Source: Pseudomonas duriflava
GTDB taxonomy: Bacteria; Pseudomonadota; Gammaproteobacteria; Pseudomonadales; Pseudomonadaceae
Direction of reading: 5' to 3'
Assembly (NCBI RefSeq): GCF_007830155.1
Contig: NZ_VLKY01000007.1
Location: forward strand, 1 to 64,000
Length of the DNA: 64,000 bases
The number at the start of each line of letters is the position of its first letter. Position 1 is the stretch's first letter. The position numbers and the translations under genes were made by a program. This document shows positions 1-8,682 of this stretch, piece after piece. Below the pieces are notes generated by a model. The model was not told the DNA's origin. It worked only from the letters and a program-made list of their open reading frames with translations, and did not search any database.

Positions 1-240
1 CGGGCGCACGTAACGAGGGTGTAAGAGCACGACACGATGTCCTTTCTCCTGCATCAACCGGCCCCAATGGTGAGCGGTGCCACAGGCTTCCATCACCCAC
101 TCGACAGGCTCGAGCTGCTCCTGTACATATTGCGCAAATGCCCTGGAGTCGAGCCGCTTGCGCCGATCCACCCGACCGACCTGAACACTCTCGGCAACCT
201 GGTAAACGGACTTGGCCAAATCAACCGCTATGCATTTCAT
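1..240 (-). CDS. IS110-family transposase, N-terminal part (cut by window edge)
   Basis: Reading the minus strand from an ATG at 240 gives 80 codons without a stop, running off the left edge. The protein begins MKCIAVDLAKSVYQ, the first Asp-bearing strand of the DEDD (RuvC-like) catalytic domain of IS110/IS1111 transposases, and continues with EWVMEACGTAHHWGR and GHRVVLLHP, both typical of this family's N-terminus. A GGGAGAGG ribosome site precedes the ATG. The C-terminal serine domain would lie outside the window, so I cannot tell whether the element is intact. Family assignment comes from recognised sequence pattern only. Confidence 0.85.
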   Translation of the reverse strand, partial: MKCIAVDLAKSVYQVAESVQVGRVDRRKRLDSRAFAQYVQEQLEPVEWVMEACGTAHHWGRLMQEKGHRVVLLHPRYVRP

Positions 241-245
241 CGCAC

Positions 246-300
246 CTCTCCCAGCGAACAGTCACCACTGTGTTATAGAAGAAATGTGGTGCAGGGAGAG
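246..300. repeat. Nested inverted repeats just upstream of the IS110 gene
   Basis: CTCTCCC (246-252) pairs with GGGAGAG (294-300), and inside it CACCAC (263-268) pairs with GTGGTG (286-291). The pair brackets the non-coding 5' end of the transposase gene. IS110 relatives often carry subterminal inverted repeats and a non-coding 5' segment, so this may be the element's end. It could also be a chance fold. Confidence 0.35.
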
Positions 301-377
301 TCCATTACAGCACTCAAGCTGACGCCGCTTCGCGGTTTGGCTTACCTCAGGCGCTATATAGAAAAGGAGTCTGATTG

Positions 378-1196
378 ATGAATAGCTGGGAACTTCCTGA
401 GTCGTATGACTATAAAGGGCGGAATATTTGTTATGGGCGGCTGGGTGAGGGTCCACCAATGGTTCTTGTTCATGGAACACCTTGGTCATCATTCAATCTA
501 CGTCATTTAATCCAGAAGTTATCCAGAGAGTACACCGTCTACTTTTTTGACTTGCTAGGCTACGGCCAGTCGAGCAAAGATGAAGGTGATGTCTCGCTGG
601 GTATACAGAATAAAGTTCTGGATTGTTTGTTGAACCACTGGAAACTGGATGACCCTATTATTGTTGGTCATGACTTCGGTGGCGCTACAGCTCTCAGAAC
701 TCACCTTCTCAATGGTCGGCGCTTTAAAAAGATCATTCTGATTGATCCGGTCGCTGTCTCTCCATGGGGGTCTCCTTTTTTTCGCCATGTCAACGCTCAT
801 GAAGCCGCATTTGCAGAGTTGCCAGACTATATTCATGAAGCAGTGGTCCGGGCTTATGTGCAAACGGCTGCTTTCAAGCCGCTTGATGACACTACACTGA
901 ACGGTATTGTTCTGCCGTGGATCAGCAGGCAAGGAAAGGCAGCTTTCTATCGTCAAATGGCTCAAGCGGACTCCAAATATACCGACGAGGCGCAAAGGCT
1001 TTATCATACGATCACTACCCCTACTTTGATTTTGTGGGGACGCGAAGATAACTGGATACCGTTAGAGCGAGGGGAAGAGCTCCACAATATGATTCCGGGG
1101 TCAGCTCTTCGTATCATTGATGATGCGGGCCACCTCGTCATTGAAGAGAAGCCTGGTAGGTTAATAAAGGAAATTTTAGATTTCATTCAAGCCTAA
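378..1196 (+). CDS. Alpha/beta hydrolase with Asp nucleophile (epoxide hydrolase/haloalkane dehalogenase-like)
   Basis: A 272-residue alpha/beta hydrolase. ATG at 378 is chosen because AAGGAG stands at 364-369; a TTG one codon earlier has no advantage. Visible elements are the oxyanion motif HGTPW near residue 32, the nucleophile elbow GHDFGG with Asp near 99, an acid Asp in GREDNWIP near 224, and His in DAGH near 252. An Asp (not Ser) nucleophile points to the epoxide hydrolase/haloalkane dehalogenase branch, which forms an alkyl-enzyme ester. The substrate is unknown. The gene is AT-richer than its neighbours and lies between an IS110 copy and decayed sequence, which suggests lateral gain. 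It stands alone with no operon partner. Confidence 0.8.
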   Translation: MNSWELPESYDYKGRNICYGRLGEGPPMVLVHGTPWSSFNLRHLIQKLSREYTVYFFDLLGYGQSSKDEGDVSLGIQNKVLDCLLNHWKLDDPIIVGHDFGGATALRTHLLNGRRFKKIILIDPVAVSPWGSPFFRHVNAHEAAFAELPDYIHEAVVRAYVQTAAFKPLDDTTLNGIVLPWISRQGKAAFYRQMAQADSKYTDEAQRLYHTITTPTLILWGREDNWIPLERGEELHNMIPGSALRIIDDAGHLVIEEKPGRLIKEILDFIQA

Positions 1197-1778
1197 AAAT
1201 CACACAACCATGCCATCCATCGGATGCTGACATGGAGGTTTGTTTCCCAGTCCCCGCTCCTCTTTCAATCTGCATTCACCGTGCTGCTAATCGGCACGTC
1301 TGTCTTTTCCCGCCCAGCTCTTCAAGCAGGTGACCAAAAGCATGCAGCGGTGTTGAATCAGTCATTATCCGCTCGCTTAAACGCCCGCGTTCGAGCACCG
1401 TGTGGCAACGGCAACATCCAAAGAAGCCCGCTTCGATCCGCTGCCTAACAAGCGGTTCCAGTCACTCGACCATTAACCAAACGTTAGAAAAATGGGATAC
1501 CTCGACAGGTCTGTCGCAGCACTGCGAATTTTTCGAAGGCGATCTTATTTCCGAAGATATAAGCGATTTACTAAGTGCTAAGCTAAGCGAGTTGTTTCAG
1601 AAAAGGTGATCAAGAAACAGGGAGAGTTATTGGAAAAGTCGCCTGACCTGTGCGGCAAGACGACTTGGAAAGATGGCAACCTGGTTTACCCATTCGAGCA
1701 CGCTCAATGGCGCTGTTTTCGCCGGATCGCATAAGGATGCCCCTAGACGTGTGCGACCCATTAGGGTCACATCGGCTA
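1197..1778. other. Non-coding or decayed stretch with short broken reading frames
   Basis: No convincing intact gene. Short plus-strand frames look like pieces of former genes: one from about 1224 opens with a hydrophobic segment and would continue sensibly only after a frameshift near 1400; another ends at 1609 with an acidic amphipathic tail (ISDLLSAKLSELFQKR); a third, about 1625-1731, reads LVYPFEHAQWRCF before a stop. I recognise none of them. Next to an IS110 transposase this looks like an insertion/deletion scar. Confidence 0.35.
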
Positions 1779-1943
1779 TTAGAGCTGCCCTACTAATTGG
1801 GGCAAGCGGGTCGCTTTAAAGGGCTGCGCTGCCTGGGGCCTCTCATGCGCGTGCAGATAGGACCACAGAATGACCAATGCCAGCGCTATGAAAGCCGGCA
1901 TACCAAGGAAGTCTAGAGGATTGAGTGATCGGTTAGATGGCAT
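1779..1943 (-). CDS. Possible 54-residue single-span membrane protein
   Basis: Minus-strand frame from ATG at 1943 to TAA at 1779-1781. The product has a short polar N-terminus, one hydrophobic segment (about residues 16-30, PAFIALALVILWSYL) and a basic, Gln/Pro-containing tail of about 24 residues. That is the usual build of a small inner-membrane protein. A GGAG lies upstream but about 12 bases from the ATG, a weak spacing. It is divergent from baeS. I do not recognise the family, and it could be chance, but the sharp hydrophobic block flanked by polar ends argues for coding. Confidence 0.4.
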   Translation of the reverse strand: MPSNRSLNPLDFLGMPAFIALALVILWSYLHAHERPQAAQPFKATRLPQLVGQL

Positions 1944-2054
1944 AAGCGCTTGCGCTCCAACGTATCGATAACAGAGGCTGCAAGCGTGGCGGTTAAATGT
2001 GTAGATACTATGAAGATCGACCGCAGCGCTTGAAACATTGCGATCTTCTCGACT

Positions 2055-2079
2055 AAATGGCCTACCTTACCGGCCATTT
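2055..2079. promoter_or_regulatory. Perfect 8-bp hairpin just before baeS
   Basis: AAATGGCC (2055-2062) and GGCCATTT (2072-2079) flank a 9-base loop. The hairpin ends 7 bases before the likely baeS ATG at 2087, where no clear ribosome site is visible, so it could affect translation initiation or stop readthrough. An alternative ATG at 2057 lies in the left arm. Confidence 0.45.
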
Positions 2080-2086
2080 TCTCCTT

Positions 2087-3493
2087 ATGAAGCTTAGTAT
2101 TTCTACCAAGGTCTTCCTTGTTGTGCAGACCTTATGTCTTTTCGTTGTGCTTGGAATGGGTTTCGCGGCGCACTGGAGTTTCCGGCATGGTTTTCTTGGC
2201 TTTTTGAATGAGCAAGCCATAATCCGCTTGGAGTCGACGCTACCTGCGGTAGAGCGAGCCTATGCCGAACATGGCAGTTGGACGTTCATTAAAAAAGACC
2301 GTGTCGAGTGGTTCAAGATTCTGGGGTCTACGGCCTTTCTGACTGATGAGGAAAGACCCTTAGGTCCTGGCGAGCCGTCCACTTCCGACCTGACCGGCGC
2401 GCACATGCGTTTTACTCTGCTCGATGCCCAGCACCGGATAGTTATAGGCTATACCGGTTTTGATCGTGACAGAGCGGCCTTACGGCCCGTACGTGTTAAT
2501 CATCAAACGGTGGGCTGGTTGGCCATGACGCCGTTCCAAAACGTAAGCGCTACTGGCGATCGGCGCTTCCAGACCAATCAGGCCCGCTCCAGTCTTGTCA
2601 TTGCTGGCCTTTGCCTGTTGCTTTCGGGGCTTATCGCCTGGCGTATCGCACGTACCTTGCTACGTCCTGTCAGGCAAATGGCTCAGGCTACTCATCAAGT
2701 GGCTACCGGCGACTACGGGATTCGCGTGAAGGTACATTCCAAGGATGAAATAGGCCAACTGGCCCAGGATTTCAACCGGATGGCACATGCCCTGGAAAGC
2801 AATGAAAACATGCGTCGGCATTTCATGGCGGATATCTCCCATGAGCTGCGCACGCCCCTCGCCGTGCTACGCGGCGAGCTCGAAGCTCTGGAGGATGGGG
2901 TACGACCCTTGAGTCTGGATGCCATCCGATCGCTGCAATCCGAAGTCAGTGCGTTAAACAAGCTCGTCGACGATATCTTTGCCTTATCACTGGCCGAAGT
3001 AGGTGCTCAGGCCTATCGAAAAGAACCGGTACGGCTTGATATCGTTCTGCAAAGCGTTACCGACACGTTTCAGGCGCGCTGTAGGCAGCATGATCTTACC
3101 CTGACGCTTGATCTTCCATCGGAAGACCTTTGGATCACAGGCGACGAGAGCAGGCTTCAACAGCTATTTTCTAATTTGCTGGAAAACAGCTGTCACTATA
3201 CCAATGCAGGAGGCCGCATTGTAATCAGCGTCAAGCTTATGCCTGGCAATATTACTATCAGCTTTGCCGATTCATCGCCGGGCGTACCAGAGGAGCAACT
3301 GCCCCGGCTGTTCGAACGGTTTTATCGTATCGAGCAGTCGCGCAACCGTGTAACGGGCGGCGCAGGGCTAGGCCTTGCCATCTGCCGCGGCATCGTAGAA
3401 GCGCATGGCGGCACGATTCAGTCCTCGCCGTCGGAGCTAGGTGGTCTCTGCGTAACACTATATTTTCCCCAAACGCCTCGAATGACTGAATAA
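2087..3493 (+). CDS. baeS: Sensor histidine kinase BaeS
   Basis: Envelope-stress sensor kinase that autophosphorylates on His and passes phosphate to BaeR. From ATG 2087 it is 468 residues, close to E. coli BaeS (467). Order: TM1 about 8-29, periplasmic domain about 30-168, TM2 about 169-188, HAMP, dimerisation domain with phospho-acceptor H252 in DISHELRTPLAVLRGELEA, then the ATPase domain with N box (FSNLLENSCHYT), G1 (DSSPGVP), F box (LFERFYR) and G2 (GGAGLGLAICRG). The match to E. coli BaeS around the His and ATPase boxes is very close. ATG 2057 would add ten residues but lies inside a hairpin. Only 3 bases separate it from baeR. No mdt-type efflux genes are in the window. Confidence 0.92.
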   Translation: MKLSISTKVFLVVQTLCLFVVLGMGFAAHWSFRHGFLGFLNEQAIIRLESTLPAVERAYAEHGSWTFIKKDRVEWFKILGSTAFLTDEERPLGPGEPSTSDLTGAHMRFTLLDAQHRIVIGYTGFDRDRAALRPVRVNHQTVGWLAMTPFQNVSATGDRRFQTNQARSSLVIAGLCLLLSGLIAWRIARTLLRPVRQMAQATHQVATGDYGIRVKVHSKDEIGQLAQDFNRMAHALESNENMRRHFMADISHELRTPLAVLRGELEALEDGVRPLSLDAIRSLQSEVSALNKLVDDIFALSLAEVGAQAYRKEPVRLDIVLQSVTDTFQARCRQHDLTLTLDLPSEDLWITGDESRLQQLFSNLLENSCHYTNAGGRIVISVKLMPGNITISFADSSPGVPEEQLPRLFERFYRIEQSRNRVTGGAGLGLAICRGIVEAHGGTIQSSPSELGGLCVTLYFPQTPRMTE

Positions 3494-3496
3494 CCC

Positions 3497-4177
3497 ATGC
3501 AAGCCCCACTGCCCTCCTGCCCAGATATTTTGATCGTAGAAGATGAACCTAAATTGGCCGCCCTGCTGGTGGACTACATGAAAGCCGCTGGGTGGACAGC
3601 GCGTGTCCTAGATAACGGGCTGGATGTATTGCCTGAATGCAAACGGCACCTACCGAGTCTGATTCTCTTGGACCTGATGCTTCCCGGCCAGGACGGCATT
3701 GAGGTGTGCAAGGCGCTGCGCGCCATTAGCCAAGTCCCCATTATCATGATCACGGCCCGCGTGGAAGAAGTGGATCGCTTGCTGGGTTTGGAGCTGGGCG
3801 CAGATGACTATATCTGTAAGCCCTTTAGCCCCCGTGAGGTGGTTGCCCGGGCCAAGGCCGTATTGCGCCGGACTATTACAGCTATGCCGCCACGCGGGCT
3901 CGTTATCGACGCCACCCGCTATCAGGCCCATTTGAACGGCGTTGCACTGGACCTGACCCCCGTCGAGTTCCGGCTGCTAGCCGTACTGAGCGAGCGACCG
4001 GGGCAGGTGTTTTCCCGTGACCAGCTTATGGACAGCCTGTATCAGGATCATCGTGTTGTGACAGATCGTACGGTAGATAGCCATGTGAAAAACCTGCGTC
4101 GCAAGCTGGAGCAGGTCGAGCCCGACCGTGACTTCATCCGCTCGGTGTATGGGGTTGGCTATAGCTTCGAGACATGA
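3497..4177 (+). CDS. baeR: Response regulator BaeR (OmpR family)
   Basis: A 226-residue OmpR-type transcription factor and partner of BaeS. The receiver domain (about 10-125) shows the acidic pair in VEDEPK, phospho-acceptor D59 in [11 protein letters not shown]87 in MITAR and K108 in [13 protein letters not shown]. The winged-helix domain (about 132-226) contains [28 protein letters not shown] and a final [11 protein letters not shown]. These segments are near-identical to E. coli BaeR. It is cotranscribed with baeS in the baeS-baeR order. BaeR targets are usually envelope-stress and drug-efflux genes; here they are not adjacent. Confidence 0.92.
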   Translation: MQAPLPSCPDILIVEDEPKLAALLVDYMKAAGWTARVLDNGLDVLPECKRHLPSLILLDLMLPGQDGIEVCKALRAISQVPIIMITARVEEVDRLLGLELGADDYICKPFSPREVVARAKAVLRRTITAMPPRGLVIDATRYQAHLNGVALDLTPVEFRLLAVLSERPGQVFSRDQLMDSLYQDHRVVTDRTVDSHVKNLRRKLEQVEPDRDFIRSVYGVGYSFET

Positions 4178-4341
4178 ATCAATCCTGGATGTTATAGCGG
4201 ATTGGTTCAGCATCCTACCCCTATCGAAGAGTAGTGCTTCCAATGCAATCATTGACCAAGGCGCTCTAGATATGGACCATTCCGCCATCTGCGGCACTAC
4301 CCAAGGCCGCCTATATCGCGATTACATACCGGACCCACTCA

Positions 4342-5250
4342 ATGAATACTGCTTTTCCCTCGTCGCCTACGAGCACGCCTCATATTATCGATGGCAAGGC
4401 AGCGGCTCAGGCCGTACTTATAAATGTAAAAGCTGCCGTTGAGGCCGAGGGCCTTACGCCAGGCCTGGCTGTGGTTCTGGTTGGCAACGATCCCGCTAGT
4501 GCTGTTTACGTGCGGAACAAGAGTCGCCGCGCCGAAGAGTGCGGTTTTCTGTCCCGCCAGTACGATCTGCCAGCTGATGCATCCGAAGCCCGGCTTTTGG
4601 AGCTTATCACTGAACTCAACGCCGACCCGGCCATTCACGGCATTCTTGTGCAGCTGCCCCTGCCTGAGCAGATCAATGCCTACAAGGTTATCCAGGCGAT
4701 CGACCCACTCAAGGATGTGGACGGTTTCCACTATGTGAATGTGGGTCATCTTTCCACCGGCGCGATGAAGGAAGCCCTTGTCCCCTGTACGCCACTGGGC
4801 GCCTTGCATCTGATACAGAGCGTGATAGGCAATGACCTACGCGGCAAGCATGCCGTCGTCATCGGCCGCTCTAACATTGTTGGCAAGCCTATGGCTAACC
4901 TCCTGCTGCAACACGATTGCACCGTGACCCTTGTTCACAGCCGCACAGCCGATCCGGCTGCTGTATGCCGTCAAGCCGATATTGTTGTGGCGGCTGTGGG
5001 CGTGCCGGGTCTGGTCAAGGCAGATTGGATTAAGCCCGGCGCCATAGTGATCGACGTGGGAATCAACCGGGTCGAAACGCCTGATGGCGGACGCCTGGTC
5101 GGTGATGTGGACTACGCTACTGTAGCCCCGCTCTCTACAGCAATTACCCCTGTCCCAGGCGGCGTAGGCCCAATGACTATTGCCATGCTCATGCAAAACA
5201 CCTTGAAGGCGGCACGCCGACTAACAACCGGTGAACAGCCTGGCGAGTAA
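4342..5250 (+). CDS. folD: Bifunctional methylenetetrahydrofolate dehydrogenase/cyclohydrolase FolD
   Basis: Cytoplasmic one-carbon enzyme that oxidises 5,10-methylene-THF with NADP and hydrolyses the 5,10-methenyl product to 10-formyl-THF. The 302 residues cover the whole family with about 14 extra N-terminal residues. Visible: substrate segment [13 protein letters not shown] with the catalytic Lys at 60 (E. coli K54), GILVQLPLP, the DVDGFH signature, the Rossmann motif [23 protein letters not shown] and the C-terminal [11 protein letters not shown]. Transcribed alone and followed by a hairpin terminator. Probably housekeeping. Confidence 0.97.
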   Translation: MNTAFPSSPTSTPHIIDGKAAAQAVLINVKAAVEAEGLTPGLAVVLVGNDPASAVYVRNKSRRAEECGFLSRQYDLPADASEARLLELITELNADPAIHGILVQLPLPEQINAYKVIQAIDPLKDVDGFHYVNVGHLSTGAMKEALVPCTPLGALHLIQSVIGNDLRGKHAVVIGRSNIVGKPMANLLLQHDCTVTLVHSRTADPAAVCRQADIVVAAVGVPGLVKADWIKPGAIVIDVGINRVETPDGGRLVGDVDYATVAPLSTAITPVPGGVGPMTIAMLMQNTLKAARRLTTGEQPGE

Positions 5251-5264
5251 CTTCTTGCCCCTCG

Positions 5265-5298
5265 GCATGCCCTCTTGATAACAAGGGCATGCTTCTTT
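5265..5298 (+). terminator. Intrinsic terminator after folD
   Basis: A 9-bp perfect stem GCATGCCCT (5265-5273)/AGGGCATGC (5284-5292), a 10-base loop and then TTCTTT. It starts 15 bases after the folD stop. Confidence 0.75.
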
Positions 5299-5539
5299 CA
5301 GAGGGATTGATTACTTCATAACTGTATAGGGCTGGTATTAGAAGAGTTTAAAGCGGCAGAAACCACATGCTCCTGCTTGGCTCAACGTTATTTTTCTATC
5401 CCGCTTACCGAGTCGTCCCGCTCCTTTCAGCGCCTTGTCTGAATCATGGGGCCGCTTATGCGGTCCGTCTTAATGACGGAGCGGTTTTCATCCTGCTCAT
5501 CGCTCCTTACGTACCTCGATCGTCGTTCAAGGACCTGCC

Positions 5540-6217
5540 ATGCTTCAGGTGACAGATCTACATAAACACTATCCCACGCCTCAGGGCCCATTGCCTGTAC
5601 TTCGCGGGATAGACTTGTATCTGGAGCGCGGCGGAAGCCTCGCCTTGATGGGCGAATCGGGCAGCGGCAAGAGCACGCTACTGCACCTCATTGCCGGGCT
5701 GGATACACCTGACCGCGGCCATATCAATATTGCAGGGAAAGCCTTGCACACGATGAGCGAGCGCCAATTGGCGGACTGGCGACGTTGTGAAATCGGCCTG
5801 ATTTTTCAACAGTTCAACCTGATTGGCAGCCTGACGGTTGCGGACAATCTGGCCTTCCAAGCCCGCCTGGCCGGTCGTTATGATCCAGTATGGCAACAGC
5901 AACTGGCCGAGCAACTTGGGCTGGGAGAGCTGCTTCAGCGCTACCCTGAGCAATTGTCAGGCGGCCAGCAACAGCGTGTGGCGCTGGGGCGTGCATTAGC
6001 CTCCAAGCCAGCCCTGGTACTTGCCGATGAGCCTACAGGCAACCTGGATGAAACCACGAGTGGCCAAGTGTTGAATTTGCTGCTGAAGCTGGTGAGCCGA
6101 AGTGGTTGTACCTTATTGATGGTGACCCATAGCCCTCATGTCGCGGCGCAACTGCAGCAACGTGTGGTCCTTAAAGCGGGTCGCATCGATCCGGTTTCTG
6201 TGGTCTCTGAACCATGA
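5540..6217 (+). CDS. ABC transporter ATP-binding protein (LolD/YbbA/MacB type)
   Basis: A 225-residue ATPase with Walker [11 protein letters not shown]-loop in FQQFNLIGSLTV, signature LSGGQQQRVALGRALA, Walker B LVLADEPTGNLD and H-loop VTHSPH. The GNLD after Walker B is characteristic of the LolD/YbbA/MacB/FtsE class, which powers FtsX-type permeases by mechanotransmission instead of moving solute through a channel. RBS AAGGA lies 7 bases before the ATG. The stop overlaps the permease start by 4 bases (ATGA), so translation is coupled. The context (FtsX-type permease plus AttH-like lipoprotein) suggests handling of a lipid or envelope component. Substrate unknown. Confidence 0.9.
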   Translation: MLQVTDLHKHYPTPQGPLPVLRGIDLYLERGGSLALMGESGSGKSTLLHLIAGLDTPDRGHINIAGKALHTMSERQLADWRRCEIGLIFQQFNLIGSLTVADNLAFQARLAGRYDPVWQQQLAEQLGLGELLQRYPEQLSGGQQQRVALGRALASKPALVLADEPTGNLDETTSGQVLNLLLKLVSRSGCTLLMVTHSPHVAAQLQQRVVLKAGRIDPVSVVSEP

Positions 6218-8682
6218 CGGTTCTCTATTGGACACTGCGCAGCCTGCTCAGTCATTGGCGCAAGCATCCAATACAGTTTTTCAGCCTGTTTACCGGGCTC
6301 TGGCTGGCGACTGCTCTTTTGACCGGAGTGCTGGCACTTAATGGCCAAGCACGAGAAAGCTATGCACGTGCGAGCCAACTGATTGGCGGCATTCCACAGG
6401 CAACGCTTAGTGCCCGTAACGGCAGCCCACTGCCACAGGAAAGCTTTAGTACCCTTCGCCGCCTGGGTTGGCCGGTTTCGCCGGTCTTACAAGGCAGCGT
6501 TGTGCTCGAGCGTCAGAACCGTCGTCTTCAGGTTATGGGAATTGAACCTGTGAGCCTGCCCGCTGGCTCGCTCCTGGCGGGCGAACCGGCCGATGCACCT
6601 GACCTAACCGCATTTATCAGCCCACCCAATCAAACCTGGATTGCTGAAGAAACACTACGTGAACTAGACCTGCACAACGGCGACCAGCCGCTATTGGCTA
6701 ACGGTCAACAGCTTCCGCCACTCCAAGGCAAAAACCGTATGGCACCTGGCTTGCTATTGGTCGATATTGGAGTTGCTCAGCGCCTGTTGGACATGCCGCA
6801 CCAGATCTCTCGCCTGATCCTTCCGGCAAGCGTACAAGGCGATTTACCCCCGCCCTGGAATGAGCGTCTTCAATGGCAACATCAATCCAATGAGAATGAC
6901 CCTGGGCGACTGACCGAAAGCTTTCACCTCAACCTGACCGCGCTGGGCCTGCTCGCTTTTGCGGTTGGCCTGTTTATTGTCCATGCAGCCATCGGCTTGG
7001 CGCTAGAGCAACGCCGTCCCTTGCTGCGTACCGTGCGCGCCAGTGGAGTCAGTGTCAAACACCTGCTTCTTGCGCTGGTAATCGAACTCAGTACCTTAGC
7101 CCTATTGGGCGGAATTGCAGGCGTAGTCAGCGGCTATGTTCTCGCAAGCCTGTTGCTGCCTGACGTTGCAGCCAGCCTACGTGGACTGTACGGTGCCGAA
7201 GTAGCGGGACAGCTTACACTCAGCCCGACCTGGTGGCTGGGCAGCCTAGCCTTGAGCCTGATCGGTGCCCTTCTGGCAGGAGCCAATAGCCTTTGGCGCG
7301 CCGCACGATTACCACTACTGGCCCTTGCCAACCATGAGGCTTGGCATCAGGCGCATCGAGCCTGGTTGCACCGTCAAGGTTGGGTGGCAGGTATCGCCGC
7401 GCTAGTTGCATTGACGGCTGCCTGGGTAGGCGACAGCCTGACTAGCGGATTTATCCTAATGGGCAGTCTATTGCTGGCCTCCGCCCTTGGCTTACCCTTG
7501 TTGCTAAGTACCTTGCTACGCCTGATCTCCCGCCCTGGGCATTCGCCGCTGACCGCCTGGTTTCTTGCTGACTGCCGTCAACAACTTCCAGGAATGAGCC
7601 TAGCGCTTATGGCGCTGCTGCTGGCGCTTGCCGCTAACATCGGAGCTGGCAGTATGACCGAGGGGTTCCGCCAGACATTCACCACCTGGCTAGACCAGCG
7701 TCTGTCAGCAGAGCTGTACATTCGGCCGCAAACTCCCGAGCAGGCAGTTGCTTTACAGCAGTGGCTGCCTAACCAGCCCGCTGTCAGACGTGTATTGCCT
7801 GGCCTTGAGCTAGAAACTGAAATTCAGGGCTGGCCGTTGACGCTGGCCGGCATGGAGGATGACGCTACCTATCGCCAGCATTGGCCTCTTCTTGAAGCGC
7901 AAGCCGGTAATCCCTGGGATGCCTTGTTTGCCGGAGGCAGCCTTATGCTCAGCGAACAACTGGCCCGTCATTTGAAGGTAGGCATCGGCCATACGATTGA
8001 ACTGCCTACCGCCGAAGGCATCTGGCAGGCTCGCGTGGTGGCCATATACGCGGACTACGGTAATCCGCGAGGGCATATTCTGGTAAATGCCGCCGATATG
8101 CGAAAATACTGGCCTGCCTTACCTGTCAGCCGCTATGCGGTCCGTATGGACCCAACGGCTGTTGCAACGCTCAAACACACCCTGCAGCGCAACTTTTCCC
8201 TGGACGACACTCGTCTCGTTGATCAAGCGCGACTCAAAGAATGGGCCACCCAGGTCTTCGAACGTACGTTCAGCGCCACAACCGCCCTCAACACCCTGAC
8301 ACTGATTGTGGCGGGTATTGCCCTGTTCATCGCTCTGCTAACACAAAGCCAGAGCCGCCTGGGGCAACTGGCTCCGCTCTGGGCCATGGGTGTGACACGA
8401 CGGCAGTTGATGTTACTTAACCTGGGCCAAACCTGGCTGCTTACCTTGTTAACGTTAGTATTTGCGATTCCGCTGGGTATTTTGCTGGCTTGGTGCCTTG
8501 TAGCTGTCATCAATGTGCAAGCCTTTGGCTGGCGCTTGCCACTACAGGTATTTCCCAGCCAGCTCATACGTCTGGCGGGTCTTGCCCTGCTGGCGACTTG
8601 GCTCGCCTCGGCCTGGCCCTTATGGTCATTGTGGCGCAGTCGTCCTGTGGACCTGCTAAGAGTGCTGAGTGATGAACGCTAA
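6214..8682 (+). CDS. FtsX-family ABC permease (YbbP-like)
   Basis: An 822-residue inner-membrane permease partner of the preceding ATPase. An N-terminal membrane helix (about 15-35) is followed by a large periplasmic domain, a block of hydrophobic helices near 240-440, a helix near 475, a second periplasmic domain, and three C-terminal helices near 695-800. This duplicated FtsX layout matches YbbP-type permeases, which are twice as large as MacB or LolC/E. It overlaps the ATPase gene by 4 bases and the lipoprotein gene by 11. Function is inferred from family and operon; the cargo is not known. Confidence 0.85.
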   Translation: MTVLYWTLRSLLSHWRKHPIQFFSLFTGLWLATALLTGVLALNGQARESYARASQLIGGIPQATLSARNGSPLPQESFSTLRRLGWPVSPVLQGSVVLERQNRRLQVMGIEPVSLPAGSLLAGEPADAPDLTAFISPPNQTWIAEETLRELDLHNGDQPLLANGQQLPPLQGKNRMAPGLLLVDIGVAQRLLDMPHQISRLILPASVQGDLPPPWNERLQWQHQSNENDPGRLTESFHLNLTALGLLAFAVGLFIVHAAIGLALEQRRPLLRTVRASGVSVKHLLLALVIELSTLALLGGIAGVVSGYVLASLLLPDVAASLRGLYGAEVAGQLTLSPTWWLGSLALSLIGALLAGANSLWRAARLPLLALANHEAWHQAHRAWLHRQGWVAGIAALVALTAAWVGDSLTSGFILMGSLLLASALGLPLLLSTLLRLISRPGHSPLTAWFLADCRQQLPGMSLALMALLLALAANIGAGSMTEGFRQTFTTWLDQRLSAELYIRPQTPEQAVALQQWLPNQPAVRRVLPGLELETEIQGWPLTLAGMEDDATYRQHWPLLEAQAGNPWDALFAGGSLMLSEQLARHLKVGIGHTIELPTAEGIWQARVVAIYADYGNPRGHILVNAADMRKYWPALPVSRYAVRMDPTAVATLKHTLQRNFSLDDTRLVDQARLKEWATQVFERTFSATTALNTLTLIVAGIALFIALLTQSQSRLGQLAPLWAMGVTRRQLMLLNLGQTWLLTLLTLVFAIPLGILLAWCLVAVINVQAFGWRLPLQVFPSQLIRLAGLALLATWLASAWPLWSLWRSRPVDLLRVLSDER

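Noticed and set aside
5367-5552. 61-codon frame before the ABC ATPase gene
   Set aside because: No ribosome site, overlaps the ATPase start, and reads like untranslated promoter DNA.
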